Assembly (NCBI RefSeq): GCF_000154825.1
Contig: NZ_DS560015.1
Location: 335,052 to 399,051 of the forward strand
Source of the DNA: Anaerofustis stercorihominis DSM 17244
Lineage (GTDB): Bacteria > Bacillota > Clostridia > Eubacteriales > Anaerofustaceae
DNA length: 64,000 bases
Direction: 5' to 3'
The translations under genes and the position numbers were made by a program. This document shows, one piece after another, positions 30,220 to 40,923 of this stretch. Position 1 is the stretch's first letter; every line of letters begins with the position of its first letter. A model generated the notes under the pieces. The model was not told the origin of the DNA. It searched no databases and worked only from the letters and a program-made list of their open reading frames with translations.

Positions 30220-33200
30220 ATGGCTAGAAAGAGAAAAGAGAAATCGTGGTCTGAAAAATTAAATCAAGCGGGATACGGAAGTTCAAACAATCTCAGTCAA
30301 AATCAAAGGAGCCTTACAAAAGAAGGAAAGGCTAAAGCAAATAGTAATAAAAGCAAGTCGGGAGAAAAGGTAAAGAGTGCATATAAAAACACGGGGATAA
30401 ACCCTTATTCTCCGCCGTCAAGCGTAAGCAGCGGGTCCACGGCGGCAAGAGCGGCGACCACGGGAAGCAACAAGAGGAATGCAGAGAAAAACAAAGTATA
30501 TACTTCTCATGTGACGGATAAATTTAAAAACAAAGTAAATCCGACACATAGTAATATAAATACGAAGGATATAAATATAAATCCTTACGGGAAATTCACA
30601 AAAGAAAATACTACTAATAATTACAGGGTAAATGTAGTTAAGAATGAAGAAGAAGTTGATAAAAATAAAAATGAAAATAACACTGTAAAGAGTGAAACAA
30701 TAGATAAGGTGATGAAAAATGTAAAGAACCCTTACGGGAAGTTTACAAAAGAAAACACCACCGGCAACACAGCGAATATAGAAGAAAACAAGAAGATAAC
30801 GAGCAATGTAAATAAAGGTCCAAAAGCTCCCATAAATAAGGCAGTAAAACAAATAAGAGAAGAAAATAAAAGACCTAAAGATATTTTAAATCCTTATGAT
30901 TATTCTGCGACAGCAAACACAAAAGGAACGATAAACGAAGTTAGCAAGGCGGGGATAAAAAATACCAAAGAAGCAGTAAAAGCAAGAGAAGCGAGAGCAG
31001 ACGCACTTGTATTCAAAAGCAGTGAAGAGAAGCAAAAAGAGGTACAATCTCAGATAAACAAAACAGGCATAAAAGTAAATTATGAGCCGAGTGAAAAGGT
31101 ATTAAACCTATATAGATCGGGAAAAGAAAAAGATGCACAAGCATTGATGCAGAAGGAATACAGCAAGGCATATTCCAAAGAACTGGCAAAGATAGCGGCA
31201 AAAGGTAAAGCGATAAAAACCGACGGAAGCAATGCGGGAGCATACTACGATAAAAATCCCGTAACGGCGATACTTAAAAGCGGAGGTAATCAGTCTCAGG
31301 CTTTTAATGCTATGAGCGAAGACGAAAAGAACATGGCTTATGCAGTGCTTGCGACGCAAGGAAGAGACGCAGCGGCAAAATATCTTGAAAATTACCGTTC
31401 TACGGCGGTATTTGAAAAAGCGGGACAAGATTATAAGCAATTCCAGGAAAGCAATCCAAATGTACTCGACTATGCTCTCAAAGCAGTCAAGGGCGGATTT
31501 AACAGAGCTATGGAAGGAACGGCACAAATGGCTTCCAAAATGGGAGGAAACGACAATATCCTTGACAGCGGAGCAAGCGTAATGGAATCTAATTTGTATA
31601 ATCAGTATCTTAATGGGTTTGTAGATAAAAACGGTAACGTCATAAAATACGATACCGATGAAAAGGGAAATCTGACTGAGAAGGGTAAAGAAGAATTAGA
31701 GAAGAACAAGAACAAAGTAGGGGCTTTCGCTTATGCTGCGGCGGAAAACATAGGTTCTATGGTTCCGACTATTGCCATGGGTATGGCAGGAGGAGGAACG
31801 ATAGGTCTCGGGACTATGTTTACTTCCGCTTACGGCAACAGCTATAAAGACCAGATCGGGAACGGTGTGGACGTAGACACAGCGGATAAGTATGCAACGA
31901 GAGACGCATTATCGGAAGTCCTTACTGAGAAATTTCTCGGCGGTCTTCCCATTGTAGGTAACGCAGGAGGAAGTTTTTCCAAACATATACTTAAAGGTCT
32001 CGGTAAAGTATCGAGTAATCTTGCAGAAAACAAGGTCATAAGAGAGCTTATAAAAGGGACTATAGATGAAGGGATGGAAGAATGGATACAAGCGGGAGTA
32101 TTGAGTCCTTTAAACGACAGGTTTACTCTCGGAGATAAGAACGCAAAGATAGATTTACTTTCTCCCGAAGCCTTGGAAAGTGCTTTGCTGGGTTCCGTGG
32201 TAGGGGGTATATTCGGGACTGTAGGCAGTACGAGAGTAATAAAGACCAGAAACAGCGTAGAGTCGAATGTAAATAACCTTGTAAACATGTCACGGAATTC
32301 AAATATCATAGAAGGCATAACCAATGCCAAGGAGCTTGCGGACAATATAAAATTAAGCGGGATAGAAGAGAGTATCGGAGCAAAAGAAGGGACTTTTAGG
32401 GAGCTTTATTCAAAGACGGAGCTCAGTAATATATTCGGGAAAGAAAACGCAAGCGAGTATATGAGCGAAACAGACAGTATAAAGGATATTTCAGCACCCG
32501 AAAAGGCAAAGAACAAGATATCCGAATACAGGCAGGCCATAAGGGACGTGAGGGCTTATAAAGAGGGGAAAATAAATAATGAAGGTATAAGCAGTGATAC
32601 GAACAGCATCGTAAAAAGAGACGTATCGGAGCATACGAGAGAAGAGACAACAAAAAGGCTTATCCGGTACGAAAACTCGGCGGATGTAAATTTCAATAAT
32701 TATATCTCGGAAGTAATGAACGGAAGGGTGGAGAATGCTTCATACAGAGTTTCCCCGAGCAGTGAAGAGACAAGAAGAGATATAAACAGCCTTACGGGGA
32801 TAGACACTCAGAATGCGGAATTTACAATGAGACCGAGCTTTCTTAAAGAAATAGTGAATGCGGACAACGGGATAGAAAACTCGGATATAGCGAAGCTGAA
32901 TTATATATTAAACGATTATGACAGTATAGAAAGAGGGGATAATCCTTCTTACGGAGTTACTCCTTTGGTGATAAAGAAAACCGTAGGCGACAGCATATAT
33001 ACCGCGGAAGTTATACCGGATAACACTGCGGGAAGCAAGGGGCTTAGCGTAGTAAACTTATCAAAGGAAGTAAGAGAAACGAAACCCGTTTTGGAAAGGG
33101 AAAACTTAACTGCAGAAGAAAGCATAGAGACCTTGGAAAAACAGGGGGACGTGGATAATAAAGAGCTTTTGAAGGTTATAAAAGCACAGCAGAAACAGAT

Positions 33201-36200
33201 AGAGGATCTGAATAGAAAGCTGGATAAAAATTATGAAAAAGAAGAACAAAATTTAGAAGATAATAATATTAATAATAAATTTTTGAACTTATCTAAAAAT
33301 TTTATAAACAATGTAAAAAAAGTGCTTCATAAAAAATATCCAAGCAGTGATATGTTAAGGGTCTTTAAGCATACACCTGATATACTTTTAGATAATAATG
33401 TTGATGATTTACCTGTGCTCATTCCTCAAAGCATAATTAAGAATTGTGAAGATAGCGGATTAAAAGAAGTTGGACATAATGAGCATAGGATAACTGTAGA
33501 AACCTTATTGGAAAGTTTGGACGATCTAAATAAAACAAGCGAAGTATACCAATATCATAAGATAAAAAAAGAAGACGGAACATATACAAAATATGGAGAA
33601 AATCATTTTGCTTTTTTTGTTGATAAAAAAGATAGCAAAAACAGACCAATAATGATTGCAATGACAATAAATAAAAACGGTAGATATCTTGGTATAGATA
33701 TAAAATCCAATAATGTAAATACAGCATTTGGTGTAAGCGGATTTAATAATTATATAGAAAATAGACTTAAAAGTGGAGAGTTTACTAAACTAACTAAAAA
33801 AGGAGAAACAAACTTACCTAAAGGGGAAAGGGGTCAATTCCCTAACCGCAATAAGAAGAATGCTTCTCCTGTTAATAATATTATATCACAAAACGGCGAA
33901 CTTGATACCAAAAAGAATAAAAATTTAATAAACGACACGACCGAAGCTGAAAGGTTTTTTGATGAAAACAACAAAGAAATCAGACAGCAAAAGGGATATG
34001 ACGAAGAACTGTTCAGCGAAAAAGGGCAGGAGTTTAACGAGGAAAACGCAGAGAAGTACAAAGTGCCGATAGATTATATCGACAGCATCAACGAAATCTC
34101 AAAGAAGGTCGGTGTAGAAGTCAGGTTCAGACGTTTACAGGCTAAGGATACGGGGAATGTAATAGAGGGGATGTATAAAAACGGAGTTATATATCTTGAC
34201 CCCGAAAGCAAGATAAAAATCAACACCATATTCAAACATGAGCTTACTCACTATTTGAAAAACGGAAGCAAGGGAGAATATGAAAGGCTTGAGAAATTTG
34301 TACTGAGGAGCATATATTCAAATACCGAAGCGAGAGAAGCACTTGAAAGCAGGATAGACTTATACATGAAAGAAGTGGAAGGCTTCAGCAGGGAAGACGC
34401 TAAGGAAGAAGTGCTATCGGACTTTGTAAGCGAGTATTTATTTACGGATAAAGAAAACGATATGGTAATAAAGCTTGCGAGAGAAGAAACTTCTTTATTT
34501 ACAAGGATAAGAGACTTCTTTAAAATGCTTAAAAATACATTTGTTAAATACAAAGGCAGCAGAGAAGCAAGAACGGCGGGAAAAGTTCAAAACAGGATAA
34601 TAAAAGCCGAACAGATGTATAAAAGGATATATGATAATGTTGTCAAAAACGGAGTGGATACCGATATTGAGGAACATGTGAAGTATCATGTGAGCAGGAA
34701 TTTTGAAAGTGATATTGAAACAATAATTAACAATCTATCAAAAGAAAAAAAATCATTAATAAAAGCCAGAGATTTCACACCTAGAATTCTAGTTGAAGCA
34801 GGTATGCCCAATTATCCTATGTATATGGGAAGGAAGCATATATTTACAACAATTTTGACAAAGCAACAAGCAAAACAAATAGGTTTTCCAGTTAATCAAA
34901 GATACCATTATCATGGATTAGGTAAAAAGGGATTGATAGATGTTATTGACAGTATGGATAATCCTAAAGATGTGTATAGGTATATAGATAATTCGGGAGC
35001 AAGATATGACAGTAATAATTTTATTATTGATACAGGATTGGTAGATAAAAATAACAGCCCAATAATAGTAACGGCAAAAATAGTTCCCGAAGAAAGTAAA
35101 ATTATTGTCGATGATTATAATATGATAACCAGTGCATACGGGAAAAATAATTTTTCAACATTTATTAATACATTAATAAATAAAGGATATGTTGAAAAAA
35201 TCAATAATAAAGAAAGAGTTACTACCGGAAATTCAACACCGGTGGTCAATGCCCCGCTTGTTGACCCTAATAGCAACTCTTCCAAAGATATTATATCACA
35301 AAAACCAATAAAAAAAGAAAGAGTTGTATCAACGAAACAAACCGAGCCATCAAAGGGTTCGCAGATTGTTGTCAATAGCAACTCTTCCAATAACATTATA
35401 CCACAAAACAAAAAAAATGATACGGAAAAGCATAAACTTTCCTATGCAAATGAAGCTTTGGCAGAAGAGATACCAAACTCATTCGAAATAGCGAAGTCTA
35501 GAGCCGGGAAGGTAACATTTAAGAAGCTTCCTTTAAAGAAGGATCTTGACAATATGGCGACCAAGCAGAGCGTAATGGGCGCGGACAAGATATTAAGCAA
35601 GCAAAAGGGAGCCAAGCATCAGATAGCAGCATTAAAGCAGAACCTTATAAACGACGGATACGCAGTGGAAAAGCTCGGGAAGAGCCTGCGTAACGAAAGG
35701 ATGAAGAATTATTATAATTCCGTTTTACATGCGGGCAAGGCAGCGGAATTTAATATAGGTAAATATCAAGTAAATCATGAAGGCAAAAGGGTAGGAAAGA
35801 GCTTAAGAGAGATATTCGAACCTATAAGAGACAGTTCGGATTTTACGTATTATATGCTTCACAGACTCAATATAGACAGGTGGAAGACGAATAAGCCTAT
35901 AGACGAAAAGACGAGCAGAGAAAAATCCGAGATGATGATAAAAAGATACGAAGCTTCTCACCCGGAATATATAAAGGCAGCCAAAGAAGTATATAATTAT
36001 ATAAAAAATGAAATGCAGTATAAAGTCGACAGCGGGCTTATAGATAAGGCTACTAAAGACTATTTGGAAGAACTTTATCCGAATTATATCCCTGTGGAGC
36101 AAATAGACCCTTACGGGTTCAGAGGCACCAAGACAAGACACAGGCTGAGCATAAACAAGCCTATAAAAGAGGCGGAAGGTTTCAGCGGGTTTGAGAACAT

Positions 36201-38553
36201 AACGGATATAGATAAAGCTCTTGTAAGAATGACAATGGGAACGACAAAGAATGCAAAAATAAATATGCTTCTGAGCGAATTTTATAAGGAAGCCAAAAAG
36301 GGACTTACAAAAGGGGAAGTAGACATAAGGAAGGTGGAAGATATAAGTATAGAAGACCTGTCGGATATGTACGACGATAACCTTACCGTTTTAGACCCGG
36401 GAGAAGTCGTCTTTTACGATAATGGTAAGAAAGTGACTTTGGGAGTAAACAATCCGATGTTGTTCGAGTCTCTCACAAGACTAAACTCTTATAAAAATAG
36501 CTCGGTATTCGACAATATATTTGCGGACGGACTTAATAAAGCAATGAATGTATTTAAAAAGTCGGTAACGGCATGGGACCCTACCTTTGCCATAAGGAAC
36601 TTCTTTAAAGATATAGGAGACGCACTCCTTTATGCTCCCGATTTTAAGGCATTCGTCAAGCAGTATCCTACTGCTGTGAAAGAGATCGTGAAAGGGATAT
36701 GGGGAGGCGGAAGTGAATTATGGGACTTATATCAGTCTCAGGGCGGACTTCAGGAGACATACTGGGGAGACGACAGTTTTGATATAAAAGACAGAAAAGG
36801 TATCAAAGCGGGGCTTAAGGTATTCGATCTTGTAGAACAGGCGAATGTACTTATAGAACAGGCTCCGAGATTTACGGAGTTCATCGACCAAGTAAGAAAA
36901 GGCGGGACGAGCTATGAAAATCTTACAAAAGCGATGTACAGGGCGGATGATATAACCGTCAATTTCAACAGAGGCGGAAAGGTTGTTAAAATAGCCAACA
37001 GATATTTCGTTCCTTTCTTCAACCCTGCCGTACAGGGGGGAGACAAGCTTATAAGGTCGCTTTTGGAACAGCCTAACGGAAAAGCGTTAGCCGGATTTAT
37101 GTTTAAAGGGATAAGCCTAGGGATAAGCGTAATGGCAATGAACGGACTTATCAAATTCATACAGGACAGAGATGAGGACGAGGAAGAAAAGAAAAAGAGA
37201 GACAAGGCTTATTCTCAGCTTAACGACTATGTAAAGAACAGTTATTATTTATTCTATATGGGTGACGGAAAATATTTAAGGATACCGAAGGGAAGAGCGG
37301 TGTCGGCCATAGGGATACTGACGAACGATATTTACAGAAAAGCTGCAAAGGGCGAAGATGTAAGCTTCCTTTCTTCCGAAGGGACCTTTGGACAGATGTG
37401 GGAACAAATAAGCCCGCTTCCGAGCGGTACTTTGATTTCGCCTATAACAGACGCAATGAACAACAAGAATTATTACGGCGGACAGTTAGTTTCCGACTCT
37501 ATGCAAAAGAGAAAACCGAGCGAGCAGTACGACGAAAACACGGATGTGATTTCAAAAAAAATAGGTCAAATAACGAATATATCTCCGAAGAAGATAAATT
37601 ACGTATTAAAGCAGTATTCCGGAGTGGGAGGTAGGTTACTTCTTCCTTTTGCCACTCCGAGCGGTTTGGTGGGAAAAGACAATGCGGTAGAAGGGACTTT
37701 CAAAAACCTTACCAAGTCATTTATAAGCGATACCGCATACAGCAATAATATAAGCTCTAAGTATTACGATGTACTTAACGATTTGGATCAGAGGATATCC
37801 GCAGAGTATGACAAAGGAAACAAGACTTATACTCCGGCTAAAGTCGTGAAATGGTATGTAAGCAATGTAAGCGAGGATTTAAATGCTTTATACGGGAAAA
37901 AGAAAGCAGTACTCGAAGAAGACTTGACTAATGCTGAAAAGGTAATGAAGCAGAGGAAAATACAGCTTAAGATAAACAAGCTTCAGGAGGAAAGCACACA
38001 AAACATATTAAAGGTAGAAGAAGAACTGAACAAAATATACAAGAAAAAAGTTAAGAAAGATAAAGAGGCAAGACTTTATTCCACGGACCTTGCAAAGGCA
38101 CTTTATAAGACTGTAGGCGGAGAAAAAGGGGGTAAGGAGGCTATAAGAGTACTTAACTATAAAGATGACGAGGCGACGAAACACAGCGTCAAGATGAAGA
38201 AGTCGGGAGTAAGTTATAAAAAGCAGGCGAAGTATTATATTTATTACAATGATATAAAGTACAAAAAAAGCAAGTATACAGGGTGGAAAAAAGAACAGCT
38301 AATAAAAAAGGCAAAGACACTGGATATCCCTGTTTCAGCACAGATGATGCTGATATATTCGACTGCTACGGGATTTGGGAGTAATTATAGTATAAGAAAC
38401 GAATTCGGATACGGAAGAGATGAATCAAGGAATAAAGTTTATAATTACCTTATTGAAAACAAAAGCTTAAGCAAAAAAGAAAAGATAAAGATGTTTGAGT
38501 ATATGGGATATGAGGTAGTAAAAGAAAACGGGAAGTATTATGCGTGCTGGTAA
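30220..38553 (+). CDS. Giant polyvalent ejection protein, 2777 aa
   Basis: This is a single unbroken 2777-residue reading frame. From N- to C-terminus it has a low-complexity Lys/Asn-rich region (residues 1-330), a Gly-rich hydrophobic segment (about 511-541, TIAMGMAGGGTIGLG), a MuF-C-type domain (about 1023-1227), a zinc-protease-like region with HELTH at 1340-1344 and a downstream EEVLSDF at 1396-1402, a second MuF-C-type domain (about 1489-1694), and an LPD38-like region (about 2098-2414, VFKKSVTAWDPTFAIRNFFKDIGDAL). Such polyvalent proteins are carried in the virion and injected with DNA. ATG 30220 is preferred to GTG 30205 because GGGAGTGG precedes it. Confidence 0.8.
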   Translation: MARKRKEKSWSEKLNQAGYGSSNNLSQNQRSLTKEGKAKANSNKSKSGEKVKSAYKNTGINPYSPPSSVSSGSTAARAATTGSNKRNAEKNKVYTSHVTDKFKNKVNPTHSNINTKDININPYGKFTKENTTNNYRVNVVKNEEEVDKNKNENNTVKSETIDKVMKNVKNPYGKFTKENTTGNTANIEENKKITSNVNKGPKAPINKAVKQIREENKRPKDILNPYDYSATANTKGTINEVSKAGIKNTKEAVKAREARADALVFKSSEEKQKEVQSQINKTGIKVNYEPSEKVLNLYRSGKEKDAQALMQKEYSKAYSKELAKIAAKGKAIKTDGSNAGAYYDKNPVTAILKSGGNQSQAFNAMSEDEKNMAYAVLATQGRDAAAKYLENYRSTAVFEKAGQDYKQFQESNPNVLDYALKAVKGGFNRAMEGTAQMASKMGGNDNILDSGASVMESNLYNQYLNGFVDKNGNVIKYDTDEKGNLTEKGKEELEKNKNKVGAFAYAAAENIGSMVPTIAMGMAGGGTIGLGTMFTSAYGNSYKDQIGNGVDVDTADKYATRDALSEVLTEKFLGGLPIVGNAGGSFSKHILKGLGKVSSNLAENKVIRELIKGTIDEGMEEWIQAGVLSPLNDRFTLGDKNAKIDLLSPEALESALLGSVVGGIFGTVGSTRVIKTRNSVESNVNNLVNMSRNSNIIEGITNAKELADNIKLSGIEESIGAKEGTFRELYSKTELSNIFGKENASEYMSETDSIKDISAPEKAKNKISEYRQAIRDVRAYKEGKINNEGISSDTNSIVKRDVSEHTREETTKRLIRYENSADVNFNNYISEVMNGRVENASYRVSPSSEETRRDINSLTGIDTQNAEFTMRPSFLKEIVNADNGIENSDIAKLNYILNDYDSIERGDNPSYGVTPLVIKKTVGDSIYTAEVIPDNTAGSKGLSVVNLSKEVRETKPVLERENLTAEESIETLEKQGDVDNKELLKVIKAQQKQIEDLNRKLDKNYEKEEQNLEDNNINNKFLNLSKNFINNVKKVLHKKYPSSDMLRVFKHTPDILLDNNVDDLPVLIPQSIIKNCEDSGLKEVGHNEHRITVETLLESLDDLNKTSEVYQYHKIKKEDGTYTKYGENHFAFFVDKKDSKNRPIMIAMTINKNGRYLGIDIKSNNVNTAFGVSGFNNYIENRLKSGEFTKLTKKGETNLPKGERGQFPNRNKKNASPVNNIISQNGELDTKKNKNLINDTTEAERFFDENNKEIRQQKGYDEELFSEKGQEFNEENAEKYKVPIDYIDSINEISKKVGVEVRFRRLQAKDTGNVIEGMYKNGVIYLDPESKIKINTIFKHELTHYLKNGSKGEYERLEKFVLRSIYSNTEAREALESRIDLYMKEVEGFSREDAKEEVLSDFVSEYLFTDKENDMVIKLAREETSLFTRIRDFFKMLKNTFVKYKGSREARTAGKVQNRIIKAEQMYKRIYDNVVKNGVDTDIEEHVKYHVSRNFESDIETIINNLSKEKKSLIKARDFTPRILVEAGMPNYPMYMGRKHIFTTILTKQQAKQIGFPVNQRYHYHGLGKKGLIDVIDSMDNPKDVYRYIDNSGARYDSNNFIIDTGLVDKNNSPIIVTAKIVPEESKIIVDDYNMITSAYGKNNFSTFINTLINKGYVEKINNKERVTTGNSTPVVNAPLVDPNSNSSKDIISQKPIKKERVVSTKQTEPSKGSQIVVNSNSSNNIIPQNKKNDTEKHKLSYANEALAEEIPNSFEIAKSRAGKVTFKKLPLKKDLDNMATKQSVMGADKILSKQKGAKHQIAALKQNLINDGYAVEKLGKSLRNERMKNYYNSVLHAGKAAEFNIGKYQVNHEGKRVGKSLREIFEPIRDSSDFTYYMLHRLNIDRWKTNKPIDEKTSREKSEMMIKRYEASHPEYIKAAKEVYNYIKNEMQYKVDSGLIDKATKDYLEELYPNYIPVEQIDPYGFRGTKTRHRLSINKPIKEAEGFSGFENITDIDKALVRMTMGTTKNAKINMLLSEFYKEAKKGLTKGEVDIRKVEDISIEDLSDMYDDNLTVLDPGEVVFYDNGKKVTLGVNNPMLFESLTRLNSYKNSSVFDNIFADGLNKAMNVFKKSVTAWDPTFAIRNFFKDIGDALLYAPDFKAFVKQYPTAVKEIVKGIWGGGSELWDLYQSQGGLQETYWGDDSFDIKDRKGIKAGLKVFDLVEQANVLIEQAPRFTEFIDQVRKGGTSYENLTKAMYRADDITVNFNRGGKVVKIANRYFVPFFNPAVQGGDKLIRSLLEQPNGKALAGFMFKGISLGISVMAMNGLIKFIQDRDEDEEEKKKRDKAYSQLNDYVKNSYYLFYMGDGKYLRIPKGRAVSAIGILTNDIYRKAAKGEDVSFLSSEGTFGQMWEQISPLPSGTLISPITDAMNNKNYYGGQLVSDSMQKRKPSEQYDENTDVISKKIGQITNISPKKINYVLKQYSGVGGRLLLPFATPSGLVGKDNAVEGTFKNLTKSFISDTAYSNNISSKYYDVLNDLDQRISAEYDKGNKTYTPAKVVKWYVSNVSEDLNALYGKKKAVLEEDLTNAEKVMKQRKIQLKINKLQEESTQNILKVEEELNKIYKKKVKKDKEARLYSTDLAKALYKTVGGEKGGKEAIRVLNYKDDEATKHSVKMKKSGVSYKKQAKYYIYYNDIKYKKSKYTGWKKEQLIKKAKTLDIPVSAQMMLIYSTATGFGSNYSIRNEFGYGRDESRNKVYNYLIENKSLSKKEKIKMFEYMGYEVVKENGKYYACW

Positions 38554-38569
38554 GGAGGCGTAGAACAAA

Positions 38570-38896
38570 ATGTCAATTAAATATGGTAATACGGGGTATT
38601 TGGTATTTACCGTGAGTGATAAAAGCACTTTCGACCTAAGTCTAGTCGATAAAGTGCTTTTTACTTTCGGAGAAGGAAGTAAGCAGATAATAAAAGAGTA
38701 TCCGACAGAAGTCGAGTTATATAACGGGAGAAGTTTTCTCGTCAGATTTTCTCAGGAGGATACTTACAGGTTCAAGGAAGGAGACAGTATAGAGTATGAT
38801 GTGAAGTTTATATTTAAGACGGGGGATGTCGTTTCTTCCGAAATAGGGGAAGTGGAAATAGAAGAAGTGGTAAACAAAAAGACTTATGAAGTATAA
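38570..38896 (+). CDS. Small beta-rich virion protein, 108 aa
   Basis: The protein is beta-strand rich (SIKYGNTGYLVFTVSDKSTFDLSLVDKVLFTFG...IEYDVKFIFKTGDVVSSE), like small phage proteins that precede tail fibres. It starts 16 bases after the giant gene with AAGGAGG upstream. It may link the fibre to the tail. Confidence 0.6.
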   Translation: MSIKYGNTGYLVFTVSDKSTFDLSLVDKVLFTFGEGSKQIIKEYPTEVELYNGRSFLVRFSQEDTYRFKEGDSIEYDVKFIFKTGDVVSSEIGEVEIEEVVNKKTYEV

Positions 38897-38911
38897 AAGG
38901 AGAGGAAAAAA

Positions 38912-40030
38912 GTGGCAATAGAAATTACTGTGGATACTCCTGTATTAAAAGGAGAAAAAGGAGATAAGGGAGATACCGGGAGTTTTGATTACGGACATTT
39001 GGAAGATATCGTAATAGAACATCTTGATGGCAGGTTCAGCGATGTAGACGCTGATTTGGCTTTAAAGGTAGATATAGACAATGATAAAGACCTTGTAGAT
39101 AAGGATATTATCACCGGTTTAGCAGGGCTTGAAGGCTGGATAGGTAATACCGTAATCATAACGAACGAAGAAGGTAAAAACGAAACAAAAGAAAAGAACT
39201 TGGTAAATGTTTTAGAAACGAAAGTTGATGATGACAAATTAAATATTAAGTTCGAAGTATTGGAAACGGAACTAAAGAATAAATTAGACGGCGAACTGGA
39301 ATTATCAAAAAGCGGTGATATGAGAAGAAGTGTTTATGATCCCGACGGAGACAATATAGTCGATATAGCAAAACAGGCAGATAATGCGGATACGGTAAAC
39401 AACCTTACTGTAGAAACTGCGGTACCGGAAAATGCGGTATTTACCGATACTACATATAATGAAGTAAGCATAACAGAAGCGGGGCTTATGAGCTCTTACG
39501 ATAAGATGAAGCTTGACGGGGTAGCAAGAGGGGCTACGAGAGTAGAAGTAATAGACGGTCTTGATAGTATTGATGTTAATAAAGCATTGTCTGCCAAACA
39601 GGGAAAAGTTTTAAAGTCAGATATTAATAATATTAATAACCATATTTCTATCCTTGAAAGCGAACAAAAAATATTATGGTCGGGCGGTTCATATATGGGT
39701 GACGGCGTAGTTGTTGGATTTTCTGAAAAGATAAACGAACAGAAGAACGGAATAGTTCTGATATGGTCGGAATACGACAGCGAACCTCAAAACAGCGGAT
39801 TTCATTATTTCTACATTCCGAAAAAAAATTATGAGGGAAATCAGCAAAGCGGACATAGTATAGATATGTTTTTGAGTAATGCGACATTTTCAACACCGGC
39901 AGGGAAAAGATTACTTATAACAAATACCGCACTTACAGGCAGTGTTTTAAACACATCAACAGGGACATCTGTGTCGGGAATAAAATATTATAACAATAAA
40001 TATGTGTTACGTGCGGTACTGGGGGTATAA
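38912..40030 (+). CDS. Tail fibre/receptor-binding protein
   Basis: The 372-residue protein starts at GTG after GGAGAGG. It has a short collagen-like GEKGDKGDTG near the N-terminus, a fibre shaft with LSAKQGKVLKSDINNINNHI, and a beta-rich head (residues about 250-372) of the kind found in Gram-positive phage receptor-binding proteins. The TDTTYNEVSITEAGLMSS segment is a common fibre motif. It probably contacts the host surface. Confidence 0.82.
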   Translation: MAIEITVDTPVLKGEKGDKGDTGSFDYGHLEDIVIEHLDGRFSDVDADLALKVDIDNDKDLVDKDIITGLAGLEGWIGNTVIITNEEGKNETKEKNLVNVLETKVDDDKLNIKFEVLETELKNKLDGELELSKSGDMRRSVYDPDGDNIVDIAKQADNADTVNNLTVETAVPENAVFTDTTYNEVSITEAGLMSSYDKMKLDGVARGATRVEVIDGLDSIDVNKALSAKQGKVLKSDINNINNHISILESEQKILWSGGSYMGDGVVVGFSEKINEQKNGIVLIWSEYDSEPQNSGFHYFYIPKKNYEGNQQSGHSIDMFLSNATFSTPAGKRLLITNTALTGSVLNTSTGTSVSGIKYYNNKYVLRAVLGV

Positions 40031-40035
40031 AATAA

Positions 40036-40428
40036 ATGAAAATACAAATTGATGAAAATAATTACATTATGGGATATGCCACTGTCGGTGAAATAACAGA
40101 GGGTATAGATGTTGAATACGATGAAGCGGTTTTTGAATATGGTTTTGCATTTTATAAATATGAAAATGGAAAAATCATATTTGACGAAGATAAATATAAT
40201 CAGTGTATAGAAAACGAAGAAAAACAAAGACAGAAAGAAGAGCTTCAGATACAGATAGAAGAGGTTGAAGAATGGCTTAAGAATTACGATAAGGAGTATG
40301 CTGCATATGAAAGATGTAAACGCTTGGGTATTATCTATGACGGAGATATAGAAACTTTGAATGCACAAGCAGCGGAAAAACAAAATCAGTGTAATGGATT
40401 AAAAAATCAGCTAAAATCGTTAAATTAA
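40036..40428 (+). CDS. Tail-associated protein with coiled coil
   Basis: The 130-residue protein begins MKIQIDENNYIMGYATVGEITEGIDVEY, a small beta domain common in phage genes after tail fibres, and ends in a coiled coil (ENEEKQRQKEELQIQIEEVEEWLKN). It starts five bases after the fibre stop. Confidence 0.65.
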   Translation: MKIQIDENNYIMGYATVGEITEGIDVEYDEAVFEYGFAFYKYENGKIIFDEDKYNQCIENEEKQRQKEELQIQIEEVEEWLKNYDKEYAAYERCKRLGIIYDGDIETLNAQAAEKQNQCNGLKNQLKSLN

Positions 40429-40478
40429 TATGTTGATTTATGGTGTATAAATACTAATGAGGAAATAAAAAACCGCTT

Positions 40479-40506
40479 AAAACGGCTCTGAGGAGGCGTT
40501 TTTTTA
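40479..40506 (+). terminator. Terminator-like hairpin before lysis genes
   Basis: AAAACG/CGTTTT enclose a GC-rich loop and are followed by T residues. Moderately strong. Confidence 0.45.
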
Positions 40507-40575
40507 GTGTTTTTCCTTTATTTAAAGGGTTTCGGCTCTTTTTTTAATATTTAAGAAAGGGGGTACATATATGAG

Positions 40576-40923
40576 ATGACACCGCAAAGTACGATAGATC
40601 TATCGCTTTTGCTGTCGCTGTTTACAATAATATTCGTCGGGCTTACATATTACAGAAATTCCAAAAAAGATACATCTGCGGATTTAAAAGAGCAGATGAA
40701 AGTAAGTGTAAAACTGGATACTATCTGTAATACGACGAATGAGACAAGAAGCGATATAAAGAGTATAAATAAGCAGCTTACGGATTTGATGGAAACTCAG
40801 ATACTGCAGGGGCAGGAACTTAAGACCATGTGGAGACGGGTGGACGAACATTCGGAGAAACTTAGTGAACATGAAGACAAGATAATTAAATTGGAAAAGG
40901 AGAATTGCAAGAATGTTAAGTAA
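40576..40923 (+). CDS. XhlA/holin-associated membrane protein
   Basis: The 115-residue protein has one N-terminal membrane helix (LSLLLSLFTIIFVGLTYY) followed by a coiled coil ending LEKENCKNVK. This layout recalls the XhlA/haemolysin-like proteins next to phage lysis genes. It overlaps the amidase gene by 11 bases. Confidence 0.6.
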   Translation: MTPQSTIDLSLLLSLFTIIFVGLTYYRNSKKDTSADLKEQMKVSVKLDTICNTTNETRSDIKSINKQLTDLMETQILQGQELKTMWRRVDEHSEKLSEHEDKIIKLEKENCKNVK

